A stretch of 64,000 bases of DNA from Helopsaltes ochotensis (taxonomy: Eukaryota > Chordata > Aves > Passeriformes > Locustellidae), in assembly GCA_013400155.1 (NCBI GenBank), contig VXBM01000214.1:1-64000 (forward strand), written 5' to 3'. The translations under genes were made by a program, and so were the position numbers. Position 1 is the first letter of the stretch; every line of letters begins with the position of its first letter. Positions 12,070 to 25,850 of the stretch are shown here, piece after piece. The notes under the pieces were generated by a model. It did not search any database and was not told the DNA's origin. It was given only the letters and a program-made list of their open reading frames with translations.

Positions 12070-13514
12070 TTATTAATATGCTTGAGAACGAAGAATATAA
12101 TTTGAGACAGTAAAATGTTCAGTGAGTCACTGCTTCATAGCCCCATCAGCTTGCCAGGAGTGACTGTGCAATTTGTATTTTGCCCCTGGAGAACCTGTGA
12201 GCTCAGTCATGTCCAAATCAGAAGTACTTATGTATTTAGTCCATATTTGAGTTCATTTTTATTAATCCAAGGTTAAGTATGGATTGCCCTTTTACTCTGT
12301 GGCATTACATCACTTGAAGGAAAACTTTTACTTTTATTTGTCTTATATTTTGCAATGTGTAGCCAGAAGTATCCCATAAAGGGGGTATTTCACAAGAAGT
12401 AAGTATATGCTTTTTGTTAAGACATGCACAAAAGACGTTAGTGAATAATATTTGAAACCACTGAAATCTAAAGTGAATTGTCCATGAAATTCTGGGGGAA
12501 ATCACAGCATGATCTGTCCATTGCTCTTGCCAGCCTTGGATCCAGGGTCCAAAGAAAAAAAGCATGTGCAGTGGTTTAAAGGAAAAGAAATTACACAATA
12601 TATAAGGACATGGCACAATGTACTGTGGCACTGGACAGTGTCCTTGGTCATTCAGAACATTTTTGTATGGGAGAAAAATGTTGCATTTTCAAATTCATAT
12701 TGTATTTGAAAGGGACCTGCAGATATGGTAGCTATGTGAAAAAGCAAAGCAAATTTGGTTACATGTTCAGCAGCAAGATTGCCTTCTTTTGATGTTTCTG
12801 TGTTGAATGCCCCCAAAAGCAGAGAAGTTATCCTACAAAGCCCTTAATCAGTATACTGAAAGTTATGGGTTTGAAGAACACCTAATTATGATGTTAGAGA
12901 TAGTTATTTCTGATATTCTGTTTGAGATTCCTTATTTTGTGTTTAAAATAACATACAATGCAAAAGTGCTACAAATCTAGCTTCAGAGAACCTGTGACTA
13001 AGAGCAAAATGTATTAGATAACATCCTTGATCTCAGGCATACAAAAACTTCTGGCAAGTGTTGAGCAGAACTGTGGTGTAAAACCCCACATGGGCAACCC
13101 AGAAGAAAGCATCAGGACCAGAACCTCTGTCTGCTTTTGCACTGCTACCTCTGTTTTCACTGCTATTATAAATCTTTTGGGGGGGGTTTAATAGCAGTTG
13201 TGTCTAGAATCAAATTGATTATCTCTGCTCTGGAAAAAGTAATTCTTCCTTACTTTCCTCAGAGGAAGTACTATCTATTGTCTATCGTAACTAGCTGTGC
13301 CAAAGCATCTCTCTGTTTCCAGTCTGGCATCCCTTCCCTGCTGCTCCAGGGCAAATCTCAAGTTCCTAAGCAGCTCAGTTCAGTTGCCTAAACAACAGCC
13401 ATCTAGTGCTGTTCAAGTGCCTTGCATATCAGCAGATGTGAGACAGAAGTCTGTGCATAGCCCATTCCCTACAGAGGAGCAGGAGGAGCAGGGTGTGGTA
13501 AATGTAGTATCTTA

Positions 13515-13688
13515 GGGGAACTGGGGAGAAGCTGTGGGTGCCCCATCCCTGAAAGTATTCAAAGCCAGGTCGGATGGGCCTCTGAGCAACCTGGTCTTGT
13601 GGAAGGTGTCCCTGCACATGGTGGGGGACTTGTAAATACACGATTTTTAAAGTCCCTTCCAACTCAAACCATTCTATGAATCGATGCT
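13515..13688 (+). mobile_element. CR1 LINE 3' end, plus orientation
   Basis: Reads GTGCCCCATCCCTGAAAG, GGATGGGCCTCTGAGCAACC, CTTGTGGAAGGTGTCCCTGC, then CCCTTCCAACTCAAACC and ATTCTATGAATCGATG, the normal order of a CR1 tail and terminal repeat. Truncated at its 5' end, as is usual for CR1. Confidence 0.9.
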
Positions 13689-14083
13689 ATTTAGATGGGA
13701 GAGCTGGTCCCACCCTCTCCTGGTAGTATCCATCTGCCAGAGTAAAAATGAGGACCACGTGGATGGATGAACTTTGGCCTTCTAGCAGGATGCTTGCCTT
13801 GAAAATTCCCATTGGCAAGGAGCCTTCACAGAGGAGATGATGGGGCAGAAAGGTAGGATTGAAGTGTTTTAGGAAATAAGGACACTTCTGGAACAAGAGG
13901 GACCTGTGCAGGATCTGCCATGGGTAAAATGAGGTCAGGCTGTGCCTCTGAAAAGTCTGGGAGGGAAATAAACAGATTGGAATGAACAAGAAAATGAGGC
14001 TGCCTGTGGTCCCTCTTGGCCAGCAATGCTCAGAGTGACAGAGCTAAGGAAAAAAACAAAACCTGCTTTTACAGCAGCACTTA

Positions 14084-15360
14084 GTGTTTAAAACTGAGGA
14101 TGGGAGAATGAGCATTCCTGGGCTCAAATGGGAACCCTGGCTGAGCAGTCATCTCAGGGACATGGTGGGAGAAGTAGGATCAGTGGGATATGGTGTTGCC
14201 AGGCTACCAATCTTACAGGAAAAGAAAGCAGGACATATTGGTGGGGGAGTGATGTTGTATTTGAAGGATAATATGAAGTGTAATGGCATAAAAATGTTCC
14301 AAGGAAAAGAGGCGCACAATGGAACACCTAGTTAATGGTGGCATGGTACTGACAAGCCCCTGATTAAGGACAGAGACTGATCATCATAACAGGACTGGGC
14401 AATGTGAGATGAGAGGAGCTGCAGTTGCAAAACAGAGCAGAGGGGGTAGTTGGGCTGTTCCTCTGGATTGTGGAGGTAAAAAAAAATGACATGCAGAGTT
14501 TCCTGCTGTATAGAACCACTTGCAGGAGAAGATACTGATCTCTGTTTGGACCCAAATGGTTCATGGGACCTACTTCAGGAGGTAGCTGTTTCAACATGAT
14601 TAGATTTCAGCAAAAGCAAGCCAAGTGAACTCAAAATATGAATATTCAATTTCAAGACAGGGTGCTCTGTGGAAATGAGGCAATTTGTCAAAAAAGAAAA
14701 TAAAACAACCTTGAAAACACTAGTCTAGGAAGTGAGAAAATTGAAGCTTCTAAAAATTGCACAATTAGAAGTTGAGGCAAATTTTGCATTACAATTAGAA
14801 AGAAAACATAAATCCAGTAAAATTCCTTCAAGGCTTAATAAAGAGGTTGAGGCGATCACAGAGTGGATTGATATTTTAAAAAGTGGGGAAAGAGAGCAAA
14901 TTTGGAGAGTCCATAAATTATGACAAGTTAACAAGAAATTAGGAGGACAGATAAAAAAACCCCTAAAACTTGAAGAGAACCTTGCTTGAGCTGTTAGTGA
15001 CAAGCTCTTAAAATGCATAAGAACTAGGAAACCAGACATGGGATCAATGGGACCACTTGTTTGCCAAAGGTGAAAGATGGTCTCAGTGCATCATATCCAA
15101 GAATCTCACTGTATTTGTACGTGTCTTTGCTGCTGGGGAGATTCCTAAACCAAATTATTTTTTTTCACAGCAGGAAGGTCAAAGGATCCAGATGAGGTTT
15201 GACTAGGGAGGTAGGTTAAGAGGTTCCTAAGACTAGATGGCATCTAGCCTTCTAGATTCTGAAGGATCTCCAAGGTCAAATTACTGCTCTTCTGCCTGTG
15301 TGACATTTTTCCAAGTACCTGACACGGCACCAGACTGGTGGAACTCCCTTGTAATTCCTG
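14084..15360 (+). mobile_element. CR1/L3-like LINE ORF2 relic, endonuclease and linker part
   Basis: Frame at 14240-14272 reads GGGVMLYLKDN, the conserved Gly-rich strand of LINE apurinic endonuclease domains, preceded by SIPGLKWEPWLS-like wording typical of CR1-type endonucleases. Downstream nucleotides near 15130-15345 (GGGGAGATTCCTAAACCAAA, CTAGATGGCATC, CAGACTGGTGGAA) follow the order of the linker before the RT domain in these elements. Many stops and frameshifts; nonfunctional. Confidence 0.55.
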
Positions 15361-15369
15361 CCTATGACC

Positions 15370-16245
15370 CCTATGTATGGGGCTGGAGAGGATCAAGGGA
15401 CATATGGTGGATCTGATTTCCACCCTTGGCCAGTTAGTATTGAAAAAAAGAAGGTCACTGAAAATGTGGATGAACAGAGCTGGCTTGGAAAGTCTCCATT
15501 ACTGCAGTGAGATCCTGCCCTGCTGCTCTGCTCAAGTTTTGTACATGCATCAAAGAACATGGATAAAAAGTTCTAGTTGGTGCACTGTAGCTTGGCTCTT
15601 TCATGTTCAGAATGCCTTGATGGACCACTGCTCTAACCCAATGGGGTGATTCTTGTGCTCTCAGACACAAGATTTAAATCCTTGTAAATCTTTGCAAACA
15701 GAATGAATTTTATCATGCAGGGCACTGTGCAAAGTGAAGAGCCACTGTGGGCTGCTGCTATGGCATTGCAGTCTTTCTCCTCTTGGAGTTAACCTGCTCA
15801 TTTTGTAGGTAAATGTTTATTCTTCCTTTCTCCAGTTTTGTCTAAACACTGGACAGAGGAAAAACTATATCTGATCCCTGAGAACTTACATCTAGTTTGC
15901 CCAGACTGACAAATCATCAAATGTAGTTTGCTTGTTGTTAAGGTTTGACAGAGATGTCCCAGCAAAAATGAACTTACAGAATCCTTCAGAGCAGCATGTG
16001 TTGTTAATGGGGTTTTAATTACCCAGGTATTTGCTGAAAACAAACATGGCAGAACACAGATGGTTCATCCAATTATTAGTGTACTAGAGGAGAGCAACAA
16101 TATTAGGTGGTAAAAGCAACTGGGAAGAAAAGTACTTAAAGATTTATTTCTTACTAGAAGGAAGAGTTGAAAAGTTTATGCTCAAGAGCACTTAATATGA
16201 TGGTGATCATGAAATGATACAGCCTCTGATCCTCTGGATGAGAAG
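15370..16245. other. unidentified insert-like segment inside the LINE relic
   Basis: About 850 bp between the LINE linker and the start of RT-like sequence has no LINE resemblance, and makes the distance between endonuclease and RT motifs longer than usual. It may be a later insertion of another element. No open frame of note. Confidence 0.3.
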
Positions 16246-16249
16246 AAGA

Positions 16250-16800
16250 CAGAATAGTCAGGGTCCTGGACAACAAGAAAATTACAAGCATGATACTGAT
16301 AATTAAAAAAGGAGAAGCAGGTGAGTTATTTTTAGTCTGTCACTTTAGTTCTCTGATAAATTCTGAAACAAACGATTATGTGATATTTTTTAGGCACCCT
16401 TGAGTTAACAAAATAAAGATTACTGTTACAAATTTGTCGAGAACAGTGTTAAACCTTTTTTTTTTCCTAAAATAGCAACCCATTGGCAGGTAAGAAAGGA
16501 TCAGCAGGAGCTGGCATTTGACACTCTTTCACATGTTCTTATGAGTAAACTACAGAAAAATGGTCAAAATGTAATTGTTGAGGGGTAGAATCAAAATTTA
16601 TACAGTACTCATTTTTTCAGGTGGCGTCAAAGATTTGTAGTCAAAGTGATAGGACTTTGGGTAGTATATATTGGGCTTTTCCTCTTTTTTAGACTCCCAA
16701 AGCATTTTGATAACTTGGAGGAATTGCTGGGAAATAAAGGGAGACAGTTCAATAGGAACAAGTTCAAGGTACTACCTGTAGGTAGTTAATAAATGGAAGC
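16250..16800 (+). mobile_element. CR1/L3-like LINE ORF2 relic, RT part
   Basis: Frame at 16514-16564 reads AFDTLSHVLMSKLQKNG, strongly resembling RT motif A of CR1-type LINEs with its catalytic Asp kept. About 210 bp upstream an IIKKGEAGE stretch fits the segment that usually precedes it. Interrupted frames show it is dead. Same orientation and order as the endonuclease relic at 14.1-15.4 kb, so probably one element. Confidence 0.6.
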
Positions 16801-19800
16801 AGTCAATATTTGCCCCGAGGCAGTCTGCCAGCATGTGCAGCAGTCGATGGAGCCATGAGAAGGGAGGTGAGTGCCAAGGCAGCAGCCTGCCACAAGAGGA
16901 TCTGGGGCTTACAGAGAAGCACAGCACATGTGTGGATCGCAGCTCCATGTGTAGAAGGACAATGTTGCAGCTGGTGGGGGAAGGAAGGTGAAAACCCAGG
17001 AATCAACCAGATACCTGCTGTTGCTATTTCTGAATAGGCCAGGGCAAGAGCTTTGCACCTGATTTTGGGTGGTAAGAATGAAGAAAAATGAGGACCGCCT
17101 GGAAGGATGAATGTGTAGAAAATGTGAGAATGATTAGAGAGCTAGCAGGCATCACCCACTGGTGGATTAATGAGATTGGTTCATCTGAAGCAAATGAGTC
17201 CAGGGGAACAAGGAAGCAGTCTTTGAATACATGAAAGACTCTTGAGAGGAGGAGGAGGAGAATAAAATATTTCCATGGTTATGGTAGCTGGGGCAAGGGG
17301 TAGTGGTTATGACTCTGCTGGATGTGAAGCAGAGATGATTCAAGTAAGACACAAGAAAATCTTTCTAAAAACAAACCACTAGAATAGATTCTGGAGTGGC
17401 AGTGTTGGTGATGCCTCATCACTACAAGGGGTTAGGGCAGGTTAGCCAAATCTGTCCTGGAAAAGACAGAGGACAAGGTGATCCTGCTGTGGGACAAAAT
17501 TATTTTGAGACTTCATTTTCTTCTTATCCTATGTTGTTCTGACTTCTTAATTTTAAATTAAAAACCTTGTCTGAACTGCATTCCCTTCCTCTATGCTCTA
17601 TTTTGTGTTCTCTTTGATGTGATATGTTCTTTGAATAGTGCCGCTGATACTTTTCTGCTCCTCTATTTTACCCAATTCAAAATCTTAAAAATTGTCTGCA
17701 TGACACCTTTATTCCTAGTCTGCAATAACAACCTGATACTTGACACAATAATCACTGAAGAGCACGATTGCTTCAGTGCACGATGAAAATCTTGGCAAGA
17801 ATTAGAAATACCTTCCAGGGTTTGTTTTCTGAGTACACCTTGACTTTTTTTTGGGATTCTAGCCTTTAATTATTTTGTTCTTTATCACTTCTACCTCCAC
17901 CTGTTGTATTCTGTTCTCCAAAGCCAGTAAGTTTATTAGGAAGGCATTTCTTGTTTAAGCACACTGTTTCCCTCAGTGTTGCCTGGGCTAAGTAAAGGAG
18001 GATTTAATGTAATTAGTGAATTTGGAGAGAGCTTTACCTTGTTGGTAACTGGGACTAATTTAGGTATGTGCTGTATATCTGTCTGAGCAGAAGGAGTTAA
18101 ACAGATAAAAGGCTGCTGTCTGGTCTCCTGTATGTATTGTTTTACTCCCATGGCAATTTTTTACCTTTGTTGACAAGCATGTGCCCACCCATTCTTTCTG
18201 TCTCTCTTACTAGGAGAAGACAGAAGACCAGGAGAAGTCACTAGAGCAGTGAGTCAACAGGTTTCTGTCTTCTGTTGGGAAGTATTAGAGTTTCCACAAG
18301 GCTTCATGTTGTGAGATAATGCAGGGAAGCTTCTATTCCTGTAACCATGACCTGGAAGTTTTGTGTGGAAAAATTGCTTCCAAATATGTTCAGCCATTTA
18401 GTTCTGCTTTTGAAAAAAACCCACCTTTTAATCTGTGAGACACAGGGAACCTCTGTTGGAGCCACCTGTTTTAAGCAGACTCTGAAAAAGCCATAGGAGG
18501 GTGTCTCACAACTCAGATGGGGTGTTTCCATTTGAAGGATGAAACAGGAATGGGACTTCCATGAGCAGGAAGCACAGGCAATCTGTACCCTGCAGGCAGA
18601 AAACCACATCTGTGCCTCAGTCACTCCAGCTGGGTGCCTGGATGACTTACGACGCGTGTTGCAGGGTGTGGATGAGAAGAACTGAGGTGCTGGTCACCTC
18701 AGCAGCCTTGGGAATGGCTGGCTGCAGTTGCACCTCTGGGCTGATGGAGGCTATAGAAGACAAAATGAGCTTGCAGAAAGGCAAATGGAAAGATCAGAGT
18801 ATTAAAATATTTGCTTTTCTCTTCTGTCAGGGTTTCTCACTTCTGGCGAATGGGATATCCCTATGAGATTTGGCTTGTTTGCAGGAGGAAGTGAGTGTTG
18901 TGCTCTCTGCTGCATCCTGCACAAGGGCAGCAGCTAAGGGGAGGATGAGAAGACAGCTGGGCATAGAATAACCAGAAAAAATTTCAAACTGCTGAAGGTT
19001 GTGAAAAATCTTGTCTCTGTCCTGAATATTAAATTCATCAGTAAATCCCTCTGGGGCCATTGCGGGCAGCCTTTGCCCTTGGGTTTGGAGTGGCCGGTCA
19101 GACTGGCCACTGTTCTCCCAGTAAGGCAGCTTTTCATGAAGGGGCACATGGGCTGGGAAAGGGCTTTATTCTCTGCTCGGTCCATTTGTTGCACAGCTAC
19201 ACTGAAGGCAGGCCCACACGAGATTCAGCAGAGTGGCTTTGACTGGAAAAAGGGCTCTGCTGTAGATGGATGGGTGCATCTGTTCAGTCTTCACGCTGCA
19301 GTGGTAATGTTCGTCAGGGGTGTGACCCGCTCGGCAGATGCTGCTGTTTTGGAGTGAGCGGTAACCTTGATCCCTTACTTATTGCTAGGGTGGGTCAATG
19401 GTTTCAGTAATCATAGAGGAATCAGTGCTTATCTATTAAGATTCCTCAGTAAAGCAAAGTATCACAGACAGATAATAGACCTTGATGGGTAGTGACCTTT
19501 AGTTTCCTTAATAAATGCAAATCAATGGTATTTCTTATCCAAAGGCAAACTAAGCAGCTGCCAAAGGAAAGGATTTGTATCCTTGCACCCCAAAGTGTGC
19601 TGAAAACCGGTTGTACAGAGAGCACAAGCCGTCAGGTTGCTCCTGGTGGGGCCAAGATGGAGTGAGCATGTTGATTACCAGCAAGATGGGAGTACGGAAG
19701 CCAATTGGTGTGAACTCCTTTGGAGAGTGGGAGAGTTTTGATCCCTAGTTTTCCATGAATCAGCTCTTCTGACTGTTTCTGTCTTGGGGGATGAGGGAGG

Positions 19801-22800
19801 AGGATGGCAGCCAGAGGCAGCAGAAATTAAATTACAGCAACTTGGGATAGCAAAATAGTGTTTGACGTGAATTCTGAGGCTGAGATTCTTATAGAGATCA
19901 CAGCTGGCATCAAAACGTCTGAGCTTGGGGAAATGAAAATTATTTGTGTTGCTTAGTTCTTTGCGACAGGGAGTTTAGTTCCCTATGTTCTAAAAATATG
20001 CAAGACCTCCTCCCACTTCAAACAGCATCATCCCAACATAAGTTATTTCCCTCTACACAACCTTATTTCTCAATGGAAGGGTCTTCTTCTCTAGATGCTG
20101 TTTTAACTTTACCATACAAGAGACATATCAATGCATTTTCCTAATATTCATTACTAAATATGATTTAAATTGATTTGAGAAATAGTTTTGTCAGCTCTTT
20201 AGCACTGGAGTCTGCTGTTTCTTTTCTTTGTGTTTTTATATTGAGAGGGAAAATACCCCAGGTCATTTGTGTGCTATAACATGATGCTTATTCAATGATT
20301 TCAGACAAGCGTCTCCATTCTGGGGTTTTGCTTTGATTAGCATCCATTGCACTGCTTCTGTGAATGAATTCTTTTAGTCCTCAAGAATCTCATGCTATTC
20401 AGACAGTGCTGTAGGAAAGAAATGGACCTCTTCTTTCAGTGTGTGCATTGAAATATACAGCAGTGTTTTACAGCATGCCTTAGAAAAAGCAAGAAGTCAG
20501 GGGACTTTGTGAATTGCATTCGTAAAACCACTGAACTGCACTTTGTGATGCTCTCTTCTGGGTGACCCATTACAATTCCAGGCAATAATCCCTCCTGTTA
20601 AGAATGCCATTCTGTGTGATTTAACCAGATCTGCTCCCATGCAAGGCTTGCTTCTGCCTGTGTGAGAAGGGAACCAGGTGCAAGAGTTTGGACTTCAATA
20701 TAGAGAGCAAGGGGCTGGTGCAGGGTATGGGGCTCAGCCCATTCTATAAGAGTGCAGAGCAGCAAGACACTGCTGGGATCCAAGAGGGATGGGGAGAGGG
20801 GATGTGTGTATGTAAGCACGTGGATATGTAGGAAACAAAAGCAGACAGTGATTTTGCATGAGGACTGCTGCATATCCAGAAATTGCTGTATGTTGACTTT
20901 GGGATGCACTGAAAGCTTCCCCTTCAGAAGAGAGAGCACAGACAAATACAGGAACGAGTTATACATTCTGTACCTATTTCATCACATTCAGACACATGAA
21001 TGGGTGAGGTGTGCTCAAACCTCTGCAGCAACTTCTGCCAGCTTAGTCCACAAGAGATGATACTATGCTTACCTTGTTAGGAGCTTTTACCTTTTCCTGT
21101 TTAAGTTTCTGTATTAAATCCTGTTGTTTCTGTATTAAATGTGGTGCTGCATTTTCTAACCACGTTGGAAACTGTTCAGTGTGCTGTTCAGCGCTTTTTT
21201 TTAAATCACAAGATCACTGCTTTAGACTTAAATATCTGCACTGAAGTAATGTGAGCTATGTATTGAGTCAATAACTGCTAAATAAATGAGGCTGTAATTC
21301 CCAGCACAATGAGTTATTCCAGATTTTGCAAGACCATCTCTATTCCAGAATTCTAGCTGAACTCAGTGCAGAATATGTTGGATAGACAATAGTGTTATTA
21401 CATAAATTAAGTGTTAGCAATAGGCTGTCATCTTAATTATGGTAGGTGGCTGCTCCTAAAAAACCAGTGAGTTGTTTGGGATGAAAGTGTCTGTGTGATA
21501 ACCTTCTCCAACTTCTGACAGATCTTGAAGTTGGTACAGCAAGGCAGGAAAATGCCTGCGGCAAAGCCCTGCTCAGATGCCTTATTGATAGGTCCCTATT
21601 AGCATTTTCTGTTTTGACACATGAAACAGCAATTGACTGAATTGTCACAGGATGACCACCGCAGCTACTGAGCCACAGCTCTCTGACAGGGCACTTGGAG
21701 ATTCTCTGCTATTCAGTTGGCTTGGCTGTTAGGTTTTTGTTGTCCTTTTATCAGCCAATTCATATCAGGTGCCCTGTGCGTTAACATGAGGCTGAAATGG
21801 TTGGGAAGCAAGATCTGTGTGAAGCATCCTGGAGATATCTTATGCTCTCTGTTGGCGCTTGAAAAATACATTGATTCAAAAGTGACCATGTGGCTTTTTT
21901 CATGGACTGTGCCCTGGGATTCACTTGTTCCTGCATTCAATTGCAACCTAGTCAAACCCTGTCTGCTTCTGCACAGTCTTTTTCCTTGCTTGCTTCAAGG
22001 ACCTGAGACAGACATTAACTTTCTGGTAGGAATACTAGGCTCTGCAGTGAAGGCCATCACCAACACTAGGTTTCACAACTCGTAGTAGAAATGTGTTACA
22101 CAAGTGTCTCATATTCTAAAGCAATGGTTATAGTTTACTTTTAAATGAAATCTGCATAACATCATCTGTTGCATTTCAAGACTAGGGCTAAGGCAATATC
22201 CAGGAGCCACAAAACCTGGCTGTAACAGGGTGCTGTACCCTGGGGGAGTGGCAATGAAACTGGAGGCTCCTTCAGGCAAAGTTCCACTGAGTGTGTTCAG
22301 GAAGTGACCTTGTGCCAGCTTCTTGACTGGCTATATAGCTACGTGGCCAGGCTTTCTCCCCTGCTAAATACTCCTGACAAACTTATATTCAATGGCAGTG
22401 AGCTATGCTGTCTCTCCCAAAGAGCGCTGAATGAAACCTCTCTGTCTCCTCTTCATCTCATTTGCCCATTTATGAGAAAATATCAGGTTCCTCTGGCATT
22501 GGATTTCTCCCTCCTTCACTAATGTTAGTTACCATGGGGACTGCTAATAGGAGAAAAATCAGGTATTTACCTAAGTAAAAGACAAAAACATTTCAATGTT
22601 ATATTCATGTTATGCACTGAATATCTATGTTCCTGAAGGATGGATATATGAGTGAGGGTTGTTGCGTGAACAGCCTGTAAATGTTAAGTAAGGGGAATGT
22701 TGTTCTTGCCTTCAATTTATCTGGCATCATAAAAAAGTGTTCTGGTACTTTTGCTTCCGTGTACTCTGTGCCATATAGTACAGGGATTTCTCTATGAAAT

Positions 22801-25566
22801 AGTGTTTTTCCTCAGTTTCAAAATACTGGAAATGGAAATATATCAGTCAGTGTGACTGACTTTCTTAGGATAACAAACAAATTCTGCAAAGTTTCAAAGA
22901 AAAAGAATTCTTAGGTCTTAAACAATGACTTGATTTGACCTGAGGTGAGGCAAAAGCCAGATTCCAAATTAATCCCTTGAATATGGTAACAAGTGCTTTT
23001 ATGTGTAGGCTACTTGCTGAATGGCACCACGCAACTGTTCAGAAATCTGAAATGATCTTTTTTTTTTTTTTTCTCTGAAGTGGTAGGTAACTGAAAGAGA
23101 TTTCAAGAGTGAAATTTCCACTTTTCCTTAGTGTGTAAGGTTTTCCTCCTTGGTGGTGGCTTTCCTATAGAGGACAAATTAACAGAGAGAAGAAAAGTTT
23201 CTGCTAGAAAAAATTTCAGAACAGGCCAGCAGTAAAGATTTGTTATTTGGCTGGGGCTGCTGGTAAATCTGCTAAAGAATGTGGCTTCCAGGTAGCCACT
23301 GGCTGGGTCATCCTGTGTTGTGATGAAGGGGAAGGGATGCAGCTTTTTAGCTTGCCTCTGCAGACATGCCACACTGCCATGAGGCAAGGTAATGTCCACC
23401 CTCTGTCTTTGGTGCCAAGTTTGTTCAGGCACTGATTTTGGGTACAGTACAGGTTTGGTGCATGCTGAGGGAGTTGAGGAGGAAAAGAGTACCTGTTAAA
23501 GTATTCTGGTTCAACCTTCACCTTGCCCTTGCAACGTCAGGTGTGGGTTTCTGGTCTAAAATCAGCAAATGGTACTTCGAAGTTTAAAAAATCTCCACGT
23601 CCATCTTCCCCAACCCTCCCAAAAAAAACAAACCCCAAAACACGCACACGCATATATACACACATGCAGAAAAAAGAGTGCAGTGGAGGAATTTGTACGA
23701 AATCTTTTTATTTTAATGCTTGTTAAATACCTATATCTAAAAATGTGATTTAGAGCTTTGTTTTTTCCCAGCAAAGCAGAAAATGTATGTATGCTTTACC
23801 TGCTCAGCCCTGTTTCAGTTCTATATAGAATTTCTTCCAGCTGACCTTTCCCAAGTTGGCATTTATGTTTTGAGGGATTGTCCTTGAATCCCTCATCCTT
23901 ATCTCACCTCCTTCGGTCACTAACATCACAGTGAGATGGCTAAGTCAGCATGGAGTGCTTTTTCCTCCTCAGACTAATGCAGAAGTAAAAGTTGGAAGTT
24001 GTGCAAAATGCTGTTGCCCAGATCGACATTAGTGAAGACAAGGCCCCACATGCCTGACTGTGTGGGCAACACTGACTAAGTGATGAAGGGCAGAGTTTCC
24101 AGGTGGAAACCCCTGTTCTTGATCAGCCTGCTTTTTCAGGGGACTTGCAGCTGCGGCTGCAGCATTACTGCTGTGCACGTGTTCACTGCTGCAGGATGAG
24201 GTGCACTCCTCAGCTATTCCGTGGGGTTCCACTTTAAGGCCTCTCACAACCCCTTGTGCAATCCTTCAGTGAATGCTTCCAACTATAGTTCAGCCCAAGG
24301 AACCTTCACATTCGAAGAAAGTCATCCCAAGCTCTAAAAAATATTTAATTTGCCCCTTTTTATAGCAGGAAGAGAAAGTATGCCCTTGTATGGGGTTTTT
24401 CCCGTGTGGGTAGCAGTAGAACATATCCTGAGCCAAGAGCACTTTTACAGCCCGAGCTCTGCCCAATGTAGCTAGTTTGAATGGCTGTTTCCAAAGAACT
24501 ATGAGAAATGTTTATGGGATTTTTTTTTCCTAATTGAATCTGCTGTAGACCTTCCCATTGCCTGCCTCTATTATTGATATAAAGATCTGTTAAGGTTTTT
24601 TAAATGTACGGTGTTTCACTTTTTATGTAGTAAGAATTAATTCTGATTGAAAACTTTGCTTCACTGAATTGCAGATAAGATGAATGGGGAGCTGCTGGCT
24701 AAGAAAAGGCTCTCACAATGTGTTTTAGACCTCTGTGTCCCTGAGCACTTGATCTATTGATAGGTTTTGTAATGCCGTTATCCTGCTGTTCTAGTTGCAG
24801 GATTTTACCTCATGCTGCAGAGCGCCTGCAGAAGAAAAGAGGGAGGAAGAAGTAGTGGTGACCCAGTTTTTTGCACGTGTGTGCACACATAATGTCCTGG
24901 ATGCCCTACAAGTCATTTTTGGTGGACAGGTTCCTTTGCGCCGGGGTCAGTCTCAGAGTTTGTTACTCCTGCTGATGTTCTTGAGGAAAAAAGAGGCAGG
25001 ACAGAGTGGATGGTGAGCTCTGTGTTTGCAGCATATCGTATAAATTTTTTTGAAAATGTCCAGAGTTGTGGCCCTCACACTACCTCGTAGCAGGTGAAAC
25101 TGGGGTTTTCAGGCTGCTTTAGAAATGTCCTCAGATGTGTCTCTTGAGGCTTAATGCCCCTTGGGATGAGCTGTGCAGAATGAGAGAGAGAATTAGTATA
25201 AGCAGTACTCTTTAAAAGAATGTGGTAGCTAACCCTCAAAATCCCAATGCTGAAATTGCATTTATCTTCTTCCAAATGCTTTCACAAACCATAAGCTTAA
25301 TATTTGCTTGGAGGGAAACCAGAGATATTTTTAACTGGAAGAGACCAGGCTGCAGGGAAGGGGTGTTTAGCCTAGGACCACAAGCATTAAGTGCTGCTTC
25401 TTGGCACCAGCCTCCCTGAAGGGAATGAAAGGCAACTTATTTGCTTTGTCCTTGTACCATTGCACCAACACAGTGCCAGTGACAGCCTCGTTACCTCCTG
25501 GAGGTCTCCCAGCTTATATATTTTTTTAAAACAGATACCTACAGGGCCAGATTCCAACCAGTGTAC
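16801..25566. other. intergenic, no gene recognised
   Basis: No exon or named repeat. An 11-bp-arm imperfect palindrome lies at 19089-19111 (AGTGGCCGGTC/GACTGGCCACT) and a T15 run at 23059-23073. Open frames up to about 120 codons occur on both strands but overlap one another and carry no recognisable motif. Confidence 0.55.
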
Positions 25567-25850
25567 TGTCGAGATAGGACACAGAATGAATGACGCTCAC
25601 ACCCTGAGATGTCCGAGGCAAAAGAAGGGCAATTTATTTACAAACCTTGACATTTATAAAATTCTAGAAGTGACCATGGATTGGAGAATGAAATTGCCAC
25701 TTCTCTAACCACATTGGTTAAACCAACAGTCCATTAAATTTCTCCTCCTCCATGAAGGTATGTGAAAACAACTATTATTTACAAAAAAGTGTGTGAGAAA
25801 TTCCATTAGAAAAATGTAAGCATCAGAAAGCTTAGAAGGACAGGGCAACA
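25567..25850 (-). mobile_element. solo LTR relic, minus orientation
   Basis: A 284-bp segment from TGTCGAGATAGG to CAGGGCAACA. On the minus strand it carries TATAAA-like sequence (25653-25659) and AATAAA (complement of 25633-25638). It is flanked by GTGTAC (25561-25566) and ATGTAC (25851-25856), a 6-bp target duplication with one mismatch. It is homologous to the LTR in IYD intron 1. No retroviral coding sequence adjoins, so it looks like the product of LTR-LTR recombination. Confidence 0.65.

Larger units (their letters stand above)
8941..13514. other. intergenic, no gene recognised
   Basis: Holds a 16-bp palindrome (11853-11868) and an imperfect hairpin (12031-12069). 9430-9560 has faint resemblance to antisense CR1 (TTGGAGTCATTTAATCTAAC). 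10560-11020 is unique, A+T-rich sequence with several TAAT-type cores. No exon recognised. Confidence 0.5.

Noticed and set aside
20598..20966. 122-codon minus-strand open frame
   Set aside because: No motif, not flanked by convincing splice sites, within chance length.
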